Shown piece by piece: positions 7,674 through 16,694 of a stretch of DNA of 64,000 bases. The position numbers were made by a program, and so were the translations under genes. Under the pieces are notes generated by a model, which was given only the letters and a program-made list of their open reading frames with translations, did no database searches and was not told the DNA's origin. How positions within the stretch are numbered: position 1 is the first letter of the stretch; every line of letters starts with the position of its first letter. The stretch comes from Dactylosporangium aurantiacum (GTDB taxonomy: Bacteria > Actinomycetota > Actinomycetes > Mycobacteriales > Micromonosporaceae): the NCBI RefSeq assembly GCF_000716715.1, contig NZ_JNYJ01000027.1, positions 40,417 to 104,416 on the forward strand, given 5' to 3'.

Positions 7674-10438
7674 GCCTCTTCGGCCGGCGCCGGTCCGGCC
7701 CGATCGACTGGCCCGCGCTGCACAGCTTGCTGCGGCGGGGCAAGTTCGCCGCCATCGTCGACGCGCTGCGCGACCTCGACGAGCCGCAGCGCGTCGAGCT
7801 GGGCAGACAGCTCGTCGCGCTGCCCCGCTCCGGCGACTGGTTCAACGAGCAGGAGGCCACCGCCTATGCGGTCGCCGCCGTCGGGTGCGCGTCGACGGCC
7901 GCCAAGGCCGTCACCGTCATCGCCCGGCACGGCTTCCCCTGGTCGGCGGTGCTCACCCCGCCGGTGCTGCGCGCCGCCGCCGACCGTGCCGTGCCGTGGC
8001 TCGGTGAGCTGGGCACCCGGCTCGCCGACCGGCTGCCCCGCGATGCCACGTTCGGCTCGTGGCGGCTCACCGCCGACCTGCTGCTCGCCGCCGGCGCGCC
8101 GGTCCCGACCGGCGAGCGGTTCGTCGACGGCTGGCTGCTGGCCCTGCGGGTCCGCCGGCACGACCGGACCGTGCTGGACGAGCTGCGGGCCAGCCCGTTC
8201 ACCGACACGCTGCTGCCGCTGGCGTTCGAGCGCGACGACGTCGCCGCGTCCGTCGGCGCCCACGACCCGGTGACCCGGCAATGGACGACCAGCCCCGCGA
8301 TCCTGCTCGCCGTCGCCGCGCTCGTCGCGGAGGGCCGCGTCGAGCGGGCCTGGGCCCTCGACCGGTGCCTCGACGCCCTGCTCGGCACCCGCCCCAAGTC
8401 GGTGCTGCACGGCTTCACCCGATTCCACGACGTCCTCGCCCCGACCGGCGCCGAGGTCGCCGACCGCGCGACGATCTATCTCAAGCTGCTCACCGACGCG
8501 GCCGGTTCGGTGGCGACGATGGCGCAGAAGGTGCTGCGCACCGCCGACGAGGCCGGCACCGTGGAGCTGGAGCCGGTGCTCGACGCGTCCCGCACGGTCC
8601 TCGGCCGCAGCGAGAAGGGCCTCGTCAAGGCGCAGCTGATCTGGCTGGAGAGGCTCGCGAAGCGGCACCCGGACCGCGCCGCCGAGGTCGCCGAGACGGT
8701 CGCCGTCGCCACCGACCACCCCGACGTGCAGCTGCGCGACCGGGCCGCGGCGTTCGTCGCCAAACACGCGCCGGCCGTCGCCGTGCCGGTGGCCGCGCAG
8801 GTCACCGAGCCGCAGCCGGACCTGTTGCCGGGGCCGCTCCCGGCCGCCGAGCTGCCCGAGCCGATCGCCACCCCCGACGAGCTGGCCGAGGAGGTCGCCG
8901 CGCTCGACCAGACCCCATGGCAGACGGTCCCGTTCGAGCGGGTCCTGGCGGCGCTGGTGCGCCTGCACATCACCGACCCCGACGGGCTGCGGGCCGCGCT
9001 CGCCCCGGTCATGCCGCGCGTCGGCGACCGGCTCGGCATCCGCTGGTGGGTCAGCGACGCGCACCGGGAGGCCGGGGCCCTGTTCACCGCCGCGCTCAAC
9101 CAGGCCGCCGGCCTGCCGTATGAGCTCGCCGAGGCGACCAGGATCCTGCGGGGCGCGCCGGCGGACGTGCGGGTCGGCAACCCGTATGCGAAGCTGCACG
9201 GCGTCCTCATGCTCCGGCTCGCCGAGGTCGTGGTCCGGCTGCGCACCGAGCCGGTGCCCACGCTCGTGGCGACCCCCACCCGGGTCAACGGCCTGCTCGA
9301 CCCGGCCGCCCTGGTCGAGCGGCTGGCCCGCGCCGAGCGGGAAGGCTGGCGGCCGTGGCAGCGGGACCTGCGCCAGGCGCTCTACCGGCTGCCCGCCGAC
9401 GTCGACCCCGACGTGCTGCGGCAGGCCCGCACCCTGCGCTCCGACGCCGGCTCGGCGCTGGTGGAGTGGCTGGAGGCCGGCGGGACCGGCCGGCCGGCCG
9501 TCGACGTGGTCCGGGTCCACCGCCAGCGCGCCGAGCGCGGCCGCTACCTCGACTGGCTGCCCGAGTCCCGCTTCTACGCCGCCGCGCGGCCCGATCCGTC
9601 GGCTCTGGATCCGTATCGGCTGACCGAGCTCACCCCGCCGCCCGTCGTCAACGCCGACCTCGGCTCGCACAGCTGGGCCGCGGTGTGGCCGTCGGTGCTG
9701 CCGGCGCAGCGCGAGATCGTCGCCGCCTGCCTGCTGCCGATCATCGCCTCGGCGACCGACCTGTCCAGCGGGCGCGGCGACGCCCGGCTCCTGCCGCTGC
9801 TCGCCGAGCTGGACGGCCCGGTCGGCACGGCGACCCTGACCGCCATCGCCTACGGCCTCGCCGCCACCCAGCCGGACGAACGCATCGCGGCCCTCGACGC
9901 GCTCCTCGCCGTCGGCGGCCTGCCGAGTTTCGCCGGCGCGACGCTCGGCAGCCAGCTCGCCCGCCTGACCTCGACCAAGCTCATCGTCCTGGGGCGGGCC
10001 GTGACGCAGCTGGAGGAGGCGGCGCGGATCGCCCCGGGGATGACGTGGCAGGTCGCGGCGGGTGCCTTGGGCGGGCTGCTGCCCGCGGAGCACACGGGCC
10101 GCGCCCCGGTCCCGGCGGTGACACCCACGCCGGCCGCGTCTTCGTCCGCCTCGTCGTCCGCGTCGTCTTCCGTCTCGTTGGCCGCGTCGTCCGCGTCGTC
10201 GGCCGCGCGGGCTGGGGGCACGCAGGGTGGTGGCGACGGCCGTTCGCCCGGTGGGAAGGGACGTGCGGTGCATGCGACGCCGCGTGGCCTGCCGGACCTG
10301 CTGACGGTCGCGTCGACCGCGGCGGCGGCTTCGGGTTCCCGGGGTGAGGTGCCGGGACTCGCCGACCTGGCCGCCCGCTCCGGTTCGACGAGGCTGGTCG
10401 TCGAGGCGCGGCGCCTGCGGAGGACGCTGACCGGCTGA
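7670..10438 (+). CDS. DUF6493-family large helical protein, partner of the SWIM protein
   Basis: 922 residues from the GTG at 7670 that overlaps the SWIM stop (GTGA). The sequence is helical and repeat-like (ARM/HEAT style), with no signal peptide, membrane segment or catalytic motif that I see. It matches the proteins found beside SWIM genes in actinobacteria that I know as DUF6493. A low-complexity serine/alanine linker of about 27 residues (near 823-850, encoded around 10136-10215) separates the main body from a short C-terminal tail. Function is unknown. Confidence 0.75.
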   Translation: MSLFGRRRSGPIDWPALHSLLRRGKFAAIVDALRDLDEPQRVELGRQLVALPRSGDWFNEQEATAYAVAAVGCASTAAKAVTVIARHGFPWSAVLTPPVLRAAADRAVPWLGELGTRLADRLPRDATFGSWRLTADLLLAAGAPVPTGERFVDGWLLALRVRRHDRTVLDELRASPFTDTLLPLAFERDDVAASVGAHDPVTRQWTTSPAILLAVAALVAEGRVERAWALDRCLDALLGTRPKSVLHGFTRFHDVLAPTGAEVADRATIYLKLLTDAAGSVATMAQKVLRTADEAGTVELEPVLDASRTVLGRSEKGLVKAQLIWLERLAKRHPDRAAEVAETVAVATDHPDVQLRDRAAAFVAKHAPAVAVPVAAQVTEPQPDLLPGPLPAAELPEPIATPDELAEEVAALDQTPWQTVPFERVLAALVRLHITDPDGLRAALAPVMPRVGDRLGIRWWVSDAHREAGALFTAALNQAAGLPYELAEATRILRGAPADVRVGNPYAKLHGVLMLRLAEVVVRLRTEPVPTLVATPTRVNGLLDPAALVERLARAEREGWRPWQRDLRQALYRLPADVDPDVLRQARTLRSDAGSALVEWLEAGGTGRPAVDVVRVHRQRAERGRYLDWLPESRFYAAARPDPSALDPYRLTELTPPPVVNADLGSHSWAAVWPSVLPAQREIVAACLLPIIASATDLSSGRGDARLLPLLAELDGPVGTATLTAIAYGLAATQPDERIAALDALLAVGGLPSFAGATLGSQLARLTSTKLIVLGRAVTQLEEAARIAPGMTWQVAAGALGGLLPAEHTGRAPVPAVTPTPAASSSASSSASSSVSLAASSASSAARAGGTQGGGDGRSPGGKGRAVHATPRGLPDLLTVASTAAAASGSRGEVPGLADLAARSGSTRLVVEARRLRRTLTG

Positions 10439-10517
10439 CTCCGGCTTGCCGGCTGCTGCCTCCGGCCGCCTCCGGCTTGCCGAGCGGGGGCGTGTCGCGA
10501 GGGACTCACGCGCCTCG

Positions 10518-10635
10518 ACATGACCGACATCGGGCCGGTCGGCCTCTACGAGCTGCTCGTCGCGGTGGGCCCGGGTCACACATGACCGACATCGGGCCGG
10601 TCGGCCTCTACGAGCTGCTCGTCGCGGTGGGCCCG
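10518..10635. repeat. 56-bp direct repeat, two copies with 62-bp period
   Basis: Copies at 10518-10573 and 10580-10635 are identical by eye. Each begins ACATGACCGACATCGGGCCG and ends GCGGTGGGCCCG. They are separated by 6 bases and each is followed by a similar sequence (GGTCAC, TATCAC). Confidence 0.9.
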
Positions 10636-10718
10636 TATCACATAGGCCGTGTCGCGTTGGCGTCCGACATGGGCCCATGTCGCACGGCCCATGTCGCGTG
10701 GGGCCGTCGTGCGGGGCC

Positions 10719-10785
10719 GTCGCGTGGAGGGCTGTCGCGTGGAGGGCTGTCGCGTGGAGGGCTGTCGCGTGGAGGGCTGTCGCGG
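10719..10785. repeat. 15-bp tandem repeat (GTCGCGTGGAGGGCT)x4
   Basis: Four exact units at 10719-10778 followed by a partial fifth (GTCGCGG). The period is a multiple of three, but no flanking frame looks like a gene. Confidence 0.9.
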
Positions 10786-11077
10786 GCTGTCCGGCCGGCT
10801 GCTGCGGCGGCGTGTGCGCCTGGCTGGCTGCCTCTGCGTGCCCGGCTGGCCTGCCTGTGGCTGGTCCTGCCTGGCTGGTCCTGCCTCTGCGGCTGCCTGC
10901 TGTTTTGGCTGGCTGCCGCGTGTGCCGGCACCGGTGCCCTCGTGTCTCCGGTGCCGGCCTTGCTCCGTCCATCGTGGCGGACGCCCGGGCGTGGCTCCAG
11001 GACGTTGGCCGGAACTTTGTCGGAACTTGTCATACCGAAGGCGTACGGTGGCCCGCATCAGCACGTGAAGGTCAGGG

Positions 11078-13669
11078 ATGGCGATGCAAGAGGACAGCGG
11101 CTCCGGGGCGTTCGGTGCGCTGGTGCGTGCCCACCGGCGGCGGCTGGGCCTCACGCAGGAGGAGCTGGCGACGAAGGCCGGGCTGAGCGTGCGCAGCATC
11201 GTGAAGCTGGAGGGCGGGCGGATCGCGGTGCCGCGGCCGCCGACGGTGCGGCTGCTCGCGGAGGTGTTCGGGCTCACCGGCGCCGACGCGGACGACTTCC
11301 ACCGGTGCGCGGCCGGTGTCGGCGCCGGCACCGTGGCCGGTCCGCCGGTGCCGGCGGGGCGGGTGCCGGCGCAGTTGCCGCCGGACGTGTCGACGTTCAC
11401 CGGGCGGGCGGCGGAGCTGGCGGCCCTCGACGCGATGGCCGCCGAGGCCGCCGACCAGCCGACCGCGGTGTTCGTGGCGGTCATCACGGGGCCGGCCGGG
11501 GTCGGCAAGACCGCCCTCGCGGTGCGGTGGGCCCATCACGTGCGGGACCGGTTCCCCGGTGGCCAGCTGTATGTGAACCTCCGCGGCTATGACCCGGCCC
11601 AGCCGATGCCCGCCGCCGATGCCCTGGCCCGGTTCCTGACCGCGCTCGGGGTGGCGGCGCAGGACGTGCCCGTGGACGTGGACGACCGGGCCGCCCGGTT
11701 CCGCACCGAGGTCGCCGACCGGCGGGTCCTGCTGCTGCTGGACAACGCGTCGTCGGTCGAGCAGGTCCGGGCGCTGCTGCCCGGCACGGCGTCGTGCGCG
11801 GTGCTGGTGACCAGCCGCGACACGCTGCCCGGGCTGGTCGCCGTCGACGGTGCGCGGCGGGTCGAGGTCGACCTGCTGCCGGCCGGTGACGCCGGTGCGC
11901 TGCTGCGGCGGCTGGTCGGGGTGCGGGCCAGGTCCGAGCCGGTGGCCGCCGCCACCCTCGCCGAGCAGTGCGCGCGGCTGCCGCTGGCGCTGCGGGTCGC
12001 CGCCGAGCTCGCGGTCTCCCGGTCCGACACCACCCTCGCCGACCTGGTCGCCGAGCTGCACGACCAGCGCGGCCGGCTGGCGCTGCTCGCCGCCGGCGAC
12101 GACCCGCGGGCCTCGGTGTCGGCGGTGCTGTCATGGTCGGTGCGGCACCTGCCGGCGGCCGCCGCCCGGGCGTTCCGGCTGCTCGGTCTGCACCCGGGTC
12201 CGGACTTCGACGCGTACGCCGCCGCCGGCCTCACCGGCGCCACCCTCCCCGAGACCCGGGCGACCCTGGCCGTCCTGGCCCGCGCCCACCTCGTGCACCG
12301 CACCGCCCCGGGCCGTTACGGCATGCACGACCTGCTGCGTGCGTACGCCGCCGAGCGGGCCCACACCGCCGAGCAAGCGGACGAGGCGGGGCGGGCGGAC
12401 GAGGTGGGGCGGGCGGACGAGGTGGGGCGGGCGGACGAGGTGGGGCGGGCGGACCAGGCCCGGCTCGCGGACCAGGCCCGGCTCGCGGACCGGACCGGGC
12501 GGGAGGCGGCCGACGCGCGGACGCGGATGTTCGACTTCTACCTGGCGGCCGCGAGCGCCGCGACGGATGTGTTGTTCCCCAACGGCCCAGCCATCCACCC
12601 GGCGACACCGACGCCGGTCGCTGCCGCGGCGGTGGCTGCGACCACGGTGCCTTCGGCTGTCGTGGTGCCGCCGGTGCCGGTCGACCGGGCGGCGGCGCGG
12701 GCGTGGCTCGACGGTGCACGGGCGGCGCTGCTCGCGATCGTCGCGCAGACCGCCACCGAGGGCTGGCCGGCGCACGCCGTGCGGCTGTCGGCGGTCCTGA
12801 CCCGGTATCTCACCGGTGGGCAGCCCGCGGACGCGGTCGCCGTGCACGGGCACGCCCTCGAGGCGGCCCGCGTCCTCGGGGACCCGGCGGGAGAGGCCGC
12901 GGCCGGCACCGCGCTCGGCGTCGCGCTGCTGCGGCTCGGGCGGACCGACGACGCCACCGGGCACCTCGAGCGGGCGGTGCGGCGGTATGCGGACCTCGGC
13001 GACGTCGCCGGTGAGGCCCGGGCCGTCACGGGGCTGGGGCTGGTGGCCGGCAGCCTCAGCCGGCTCGCGCCGGCCGTGGCCTGCTTCGAACGGGCGGTGC
13101 GGCTGTTCCAGCAGGCCGGTGACGTGCCGGGCGAGGCGCGCGCCCTGAACAATCTCGGTCTCGTCGAGGAGCGCGCCGGCGACTACGGTCCGGCCGGCGA
13201 GCACCTGCGGCGGGCGCTGCTGCTGTACCAGCGGCTCGGCAACCGGCTGGGGGAGGCGAGCGCGCTGACGGACCTCGGCATCGTCGAGCACCGGCTGGGG
13301 CACCACGAGCTGGCGGCGGAGCGGCACCGGCGGGCCCTCGCGGTGTTCGTCGACGGGCAGGACCGCATCGGCGAGGCGTGGGCGCGCAACGGGCTTGGCG
13401 AGGCCGCGCGGGCGCTCGGCGACCCGGCCGGGGCGCTGTCGCACCACGTGGCCGCCCTGGCCGCCGCGATCGTCGCTGACGCCCGGGACCAGCAGGCGCG
13501 CGCCCACCGCGGGCTCGGCGACGCCCACGAGGCCCTGCACGACCTGGCCCGCGCGGGGGTGCACCACGAGCACGCCGTGTCCCTGTACGCGGAGCTCGGC
13601 ATGCCCGAGGCCGGTGAGCTCCGGGCCCGCCTGACGAGGACCACGCAGGAGGACGCTGCCCAGGAGTGA
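11078..13669 (+). CDS. XRE-type HTH / NB-ARC / TPR transcriptional regulator (STAND family)
   Basis: 863 residues. An N-terminal XRE helix-turn-helix (about 10-65, LTQEELATKAGLSVRSIVKLE) is followed by an NB-ARC ATPase with Walker A GPAGVGKT (138-145) and Walker B LLLLDN (about 220), then tetratricopeptide repeats from about 590 to 850. STAND regulators of this AfsR-like layout use ATP-driven oligomerisation to control secondary metabolism or stress genes. A linker near residues 436-471 is an in-frame run of ADEVGR/ADQARL repeats. ATG 11078 and ATG 11084 are both possible; AGGG at about 11073 suits 11084 better. Targets are unknown. Confidence 0.85.
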   Translation: MAMQEDSGSGAFGALVRAHRRRLGLTQEELATKAGLSVRSIVKLEGGRIAVPRPPTVRLLAEVFGLTGADADDFHRCAAGVGAGTVAGPPVPAGRVPAQLPPDVSTFTGRAAELAALDAMAAEAADQPTAVFVAVITGPAGVGKTALAVRWAHHVRDRFPGGQLYVNLRGYDPAQPMPAADALARFLTALGVAAQDVPVDVDDRAARFRTEVADRRVLLLLDNASSVEQVRALLPGTASCAVLVTSRDTLPGLVAVDGARRVEVDLLPAGDAGALLRRLVGVRARSEPVAAATLAEQCARLPLALRVAAELAVSRSDTTLADLVAELHDQRGRLALLAAGDDPRASVSAVLSWSVRHLPAAAARAFRLLGLHPGPDFDAYAAAGLTGATLPETRATLAVLARAHLVHRTAPGRYGMHDLLRAYAAERAHTAEQADEAGRADEVGRADEVGRADEVGRADQARLADQARLADRTGREAADARTRMFDFYLAAASAATDVLFPNGPAIHPATPTPVAAAAVAATTVPSAVVVPPVPVDRAAARAWLDGARAALLAIVAQTATEGWPAHAVRLSAVLTRYLTGGQPADAVAVHGHALEAARVLGDPAGEAAAGTALGVALLRLGRTDDATGHLERAVRRYADLGDVAGEARAVTGLGLVAGSLSRLAPAVACFERAVRLFQQAGDVPGEARALNNLGLVEERAGDYGPAGEHLRRALLLYQRLGNRLGEASALTDLGIVEHRLGHHELAAERHRRALAVFVDGQDRIGEAWARNGLGEAARALGDPAGALSHHVAALAAAIVADARDQQARAHRGLGDAHEALHDLARAGVHHEHAVSLYAELGMPEAGELRARLTRTTQEDAAQE
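12383..12490 (+). repeat. 18-bp in-frame tandem repeat (six units)
   Basis: Four units of GAGGYGGGGCGGGCGGAC (12383-12454) are followed by two units of CAGGCCCGGCTCGCGGAC (12455-12490). They encode ADEVGR-like hexapeptides between the ATPase and TPR parts of the regulator. Confidence 0.9.
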
Positions 13670-13709
13670 CACGACGGCCGTGCCGAGACGAACCTCCATG
13701 GCACCCCCG

Positions 13710-14159
13710 CTACCGGCGGCTGCGGGGACGGCTCGCTGCCTGTGGTGTGAGGTGGCGGCCCAGCACCTCCAGCGCGGCGAGGACCTCCGGCAGCCGCGAG
13801 GGCTCGCCGAGAGCCGTGGCGACGGCCGGGCCGATGTCGACGGCCGCGACCTCGCGCTGGCGGGCGGTCGGGGACGGGTTGCGGCGCAGCAGCTGGCGGC
13901 GCCGGTCCGCCGGATCTGGGTCGGCGAGCACCGAGCCGGCCTCGCGCAGGCGGGCCACGGCGCCGGAGACCGCGCTCTGCGGCAGGCCCGTCCGGTCCGC
14001 GATCTCGCCGACGGTGGTGCCGGGGTGCTCGTACACGTCGCTCATGACGATCACGACCGTGCGTTCGCCGCCGGCGGGGGTGGCCGGGAGGGCCTGCTCG
14101 CCGAGCTTCATCAGGGTCCTGCCGAGCAGGATCAGTTCCACGGGGCCCATGTGTGCCAC
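13710..14159 (-). CDS. MarR-family transcriptional regulator
   Basis: 149 residues with a winged helix: the recognition region reads TVGEIADRTGLPQSAVSGAV (about 50-69), then the wing DPADRRRQLL (about 80-89). MarR dimers usually repress their own and a divergent gene and are released by small ligands. The alpha/beta hydrolase gene is divergent across 49 bases of palindromic DNA, so autorepression plus control of the hydrolase is likely. GTG 14159 is used; ATG 14150 is equally possible, with no ribosome site for either. The C-terminus is arginine-rich. Confidence 0.85.
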   Translation of the reverse strand: MAHMGPVELILLGRTLMKLGEQALPATPAGGERTVVIVMSDVYEHPGTTVGEIADRTGLPQSAVSGAVARLREAGSVLADPDPADRRRQLLRRNPSPTARQREVAAVDIGPAVATALGEPSRLPEVLAALEVLGRHLTPQAASRPRSRR

Positions 14160-14163
14160 GATA

Positions 14164-14196
14164 CATCACTCTTGATGCATCAGAAATGATGCATTA
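14164..14196. promoter_or_regulatory. MarR-type operator cluster
   Basis: The divergent gap holds a perfect palindrome TGATGCATCA (14173-14182), a related AATGATGCATTA (14185-14196) 14 bp further on, and CATCA...TGATG (14164-14177) overlapping the first. Three overlapping dyads between a MarR gene and its divergent neighbour fit a cooperative operator. Confidence 0.7.
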
Positions 14197-14208
14197 GCAT
14201 CCGGTCAC

Positions 14209-15024
14209 ATGGAGAACCTGGTGAGTGTCGACGGTGCCCGCATCCATTACGAGGTCGCGGGGCGTGGTCCCGTGCTGCTCGTCGCGCAGAGCGGCGAAGG
14301 CGACGCCGGCCGGAGCGTCGACCTGGTCGGCCGGCTGGTGGACCGGTTCACGGTCGTGACGTACGACCGGCGCGGCCTGTCCCGCAGCCGCCCCGACGAC
14401 CCGGCCGCACCGGTGACGGTCCGGCAGCACGCCGACGACGCGGCGGCGGTCCTGCGGCAGGTCACCGGCGAGCCGGCCGTCATGCTCGGGCTCAGCCTCG
14501 GTGCGGCGATCGGGCTGCACCTGCTGGCGGCGCACCCGGGCACCGTCGGCACCCTGATCGCGCACGAGCCGATCGCGCTGCGGTTCCTCCCGCCGGCGGA
14601 GGAGGCCGACGCCCGCGCGCGGCTGGAGTCGGTGCGCGCGGTGCACCGGCGCGACGGCTGGCGGGCCGCGGCCGCCCGGGTCGCCGCCGTGCTGGGCATC
14701 GACCCACGCGGGCAGGAGACCGAGCCGGGGATCACCGCGTTCCCGTTCACCGCGCAGCGGGCGGCCAACTTCGAGTACTTCCTCACCAACGACCTGGCCG
14801 CGGTGCTGGCCGACCCGCTCACCCTCGCCGACGTCCCCGGCGGCGCCCGCATCCTGCCGGCCGTCGGGCGGACCAGCCCGCCCGACGGCTTCGACTTCCT
14901 GGCCGCGCAGGCGCTCGCCGCCCACCTCGGCGTCCCGGCGCACCGGTTCCCGGGCGGGCACAACGGCAACCTGACCCACCCGGGCGCGTTCGCCGACGCG
15001 GTCCGGCGGCTGGCCACCGCGTAA
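14209..15024 (+). CDS. Alpha/beta hydrolase
   Basis: 271 residues from ATG 14209. The nucleophile elbow is GLSLGAA (Ser about 97), and the strand before it and the YDRRGLSRS turn (about 56) are typical of the fold. The likely catalytic His is in the C-terminal PGGHNGN segment (about 248). There is no signal peptide, so it is cytoplasmic. Divergence from a MarR gene suggests induction by its substrate or a toxic small molecule. The substrate cannot be read from sequence. Confidence 0.85.
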   Translation: MENLVSVDGARIHYEVAGRGPVLLVAQSGEGDAGRSVDLVGRLVDRFTVVTYDRRGLSRSRPDDPAAPVTVRQHADDAAAVLRQVTGEPAVMLGLSLGAAIGLHLLAAHPGTVGTLIAHEPIALRFLPPAEEADARARLESVRAVHRRDGWRAAAARVAAVLGIDPRGQETEPGITAFPFTAQRAANFEYFLTNDLAAVLADPLTLADVPGGARILPAVGRTSPPDGFDFLAAQALAAHLGVPAHRFPGGHNGNLTHPGAFADAVRRLATA

Positions 15025-15036
15025 CACCGCGAGCCC

Positions 15037-15732
15037 TCACACCAGGGACAGTGCCCGGTCGCTCACCACGCAGTGCATGCCGAACAGGGCGGCCCGGCGG
15101 CGGGCGAAGTCGGCCAGTCCAGGCGTGTCGGCGTAGTCGAGCGCGAACAGCTCCAGGTCGTAGCGCGGCAGGTCCTCGGCGACCCTCGCGTGGCCTTCCA
15201 GGATCTCCGGCGGCCAGGGGCCGTACCCGTCGTCGGTCCAGCGCGCGGAGAAGGACTCGAACAGAATCCCGTCGACGTGCTCGGCGAGGTCCGGCAGCAT
15301 GCCGAAGCCCCGGTTGGCCAGCACGTAGCCGGAGCCGGCCACCGACCGGACCGCGGCCACGAGACGCAGCAGGTCGGGCAGGTCCTCCGGGAACGTCAGC
15401 TCGACGTTGAGCGTGTCGAGGAACAGGCCGGTGAACCCGCCGTCGATCGCGGCGCGGGCCTGCCCCAGGACGTGGTCGAACCAGCCCGGATGGCCGACGT
15501 GGACGAACGCGCCGCCCCAGTCGGGGTTGCGTTGCGGCCGCTGCCAGGGGGCCGGCGGGCCCTGGTCCTCCGACAGCGACAGGTAGGCGAGCGGCTCGGT
15601 GCCGTCGGCCCGCAGCAGCGCCAGCTCCTGCGGGCCGTAGAACTCCGGCTGCAGGATCGCCCGCCGGTACCGGCGCAGGCTCGCGAGGCGCCCGGTGCCG
15701 TAGTAGAAGACGATCGGGGCCTTGGCGTTCAC
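15037..15732 (-). CDS. GH114-like glycoside hydrolase (polygalactosaminidase type), cytoplasmic form
   Basis: 231 residues from the GTG at 15732, which overlaps the epimerase TGA by 4 bases. It has the (beta/alpha)8 features of the GH114 / endo-alpha-1,4-polygalactosaminidase family: GFTGLFLDTLN with the likely catalytic Asp, NRGFG, and ILFESFSARW with the likely acid/base Glu. No signal peptide is visible. It is the last gene of the exopolysaccharide operon and a shorter relative of the lipoprotein at 18027-18947. Members of this family (fungal Ega3, the PelA hydrolase domain) cut galactosamine-containing exopolysaccharides. Confidence 0.75.
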   Translation of the reverse strand: MNAKAPIVFYYGTGRLASLRRYRRAILQPEFYGPQELALLRADGTEPLAYLSLSEDQGPPAPWQRPQRNPDWGGAFVHVGHPGWFDHVLGQARAAIDGGFTGLFLDTLNVELTFPEDLPDLLRLVAAVRSVAGSGYVLANRGFGMLPDLAEHVDGILFESFSARWTDDGYGPWPPEILEGHARVAEDLPRYDLELFALDYADTPGLADFARRRAALFGMHCVVSDRALSLV

Positions 15733-16694
15733 CGGGCCGCCCACCCTCGGTACCACTCGACGGTGCGCCGCACGCCCTCCTCCAGGTCGACGGACGGGCG
15801 GTAGCCGGTCAGGGCGCGCAGCAGCCCCAGGTCGGGGCAGCGCCGGGTGACCGATCCCGGGGCACCCTCGACCGGCTCCAGGGCCGCGTCGGCGCCGGTG
15901 ACCCGCAGGACCAGCTTGGCGAGGTCCGCGATGTTGGTCTCGGCGGTGTCGTCGCCGATGTGCACGATCCGCCCCGCCGCGTCCGGGCAGGCCATCAGCC
16001 GCAGGATCGCCTCGACCGCGTCGTCGACGTAGCAGAACGCCCGGGTCTGGTCGGCGCCCGGGACGCTGAACGGGGACTCGCCGCGCAGCGCCCGCAGCGC
16101 CATCTCCGGGATCGCGTGGTCGGTGCCCATCCGCGGGCCGTACACGTTGTGGAACCTGCCGACGACGGCGTCGAACCCCTTCGCCCTGGCGCCGTGGATG
16201 AAGGCGGCCTCGCCGAGCAGTTTGCTCACGGCGTACGCGTAGCGGGGGGCGGTGACGTCCCCGACCGTCACCGGGGTGGTCTCGCCGGTCGGCACCGGGG
16301 CGATCCCGGCGTCCACCGAGCCGGCGTAGACCTCGCTGGTCGAGGCGAAGAACACCCGGTCACCCGGCAGCAGCCAGTCGAGCAGGTGCAGCGCGCTGAA
16401 GGTGTTGACCCGCACCACCCTGGCCGGGTCCGCCTCCACGTTGCGGACACCGACCACGGCGGCCAGCAGGTAGACCTGGTCCCAGCCGTGCGGCAGCCGC
16501 TGCCAGGTGGCCGGGTCGGTGAGGTCGCCGGGGCGGACGTCGACCAGCGGGCTGCGGGACAGCTCGGCCAGCTCCACGTCGTCGCGGCCCCGGGAGAAGT
16601 CGTCCACGATGCAGACCTCGTGGCCGTCCCCGGCCAGCCGGCGGGCCAGGTGCAGGCCGATGAAGCCCGCACCGCCGAGCAGCAGCGCCTTCAT
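15729..16694 (-). CDS. NAD-dependent nucleotide-sugar epimerase/dehydratase
   Basis: 321 residues. Extended SDR with the NAD motif GGAGFIG (about 7-13), FASTSEVYAG (catalytic Ser region) and the YAVSK catalytic Tyr/Lys pair. Probable UDP-hexose 4-epimerase or dehydratase acting on the sugar nucleotide used by the exopolysaccharide operon; a UDP-GlcNAc/GalNAc 4-epimerase (PelX-like) would fit a galactosamine polymer. The ATG at 16694 overlaps the upstream dehydrogenase stop (ATGA), and its own stop overlaps the GH114 gene. Confidence 0.85.
   Translation of the reverse strand: MKALLLGGAGFIGLHLARRLAGDGHEVCIVDDFSRGRDDVELAELSRSPLVDVRPGDLTDPATWQRLPHGWDQVYLLAAVVGVRNVEADPARVVRVNTFSALHLLDWLLPGDRVFFASTSEVYAGSVDAGIAPVPTGETTPVTVGDVTAPRYAYAVSKLLGEAAFIHGARAKGFDAVVGRFHNVYGPRMGTDHAIPEMALRALRGESPFSVPGADQTRAFCYVDDAVEAILRLMACPDAAGRIVHIGDDTAETNIADLAKLVLRVTGADAALEPVEGAPGSVTRRCPDLGLLRALTGYRPSVDLEEGVRRTVEWYRGWAAR

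Larger units (their letters stand above)
10439..11077. other. 639-bp repeat-rich gap without a credible gene
   Basis: No frame here looks protein-like in composition. The stretch contains a 56-bp direct duplication, a four-copy 15-bp tandem repeat, CATGTCGC and GGGCCC repeats (10624-10720) and CTGGCTG/CTGCCTG-rich low complexity (10815-10920). The last 60 bases are less biased and probably hold the promoter of the regulator at 11078. Confidence 0.7.

Noticed and set aside
10719..10785. Short repeats considered as a CRISPR array
   Set aside because: The 15-bp units abut with no unique spacers, and no cas gene is present.
7535..10972. A very long antisense frame (over 1,100 codons) opposite the DUF6493 gene
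   Set aside because: It is a GC-rich shadow with Arg/Gly/Gln-rich composition, has no domain, and opposes a well-supported gene coupled to the SWIM gene.
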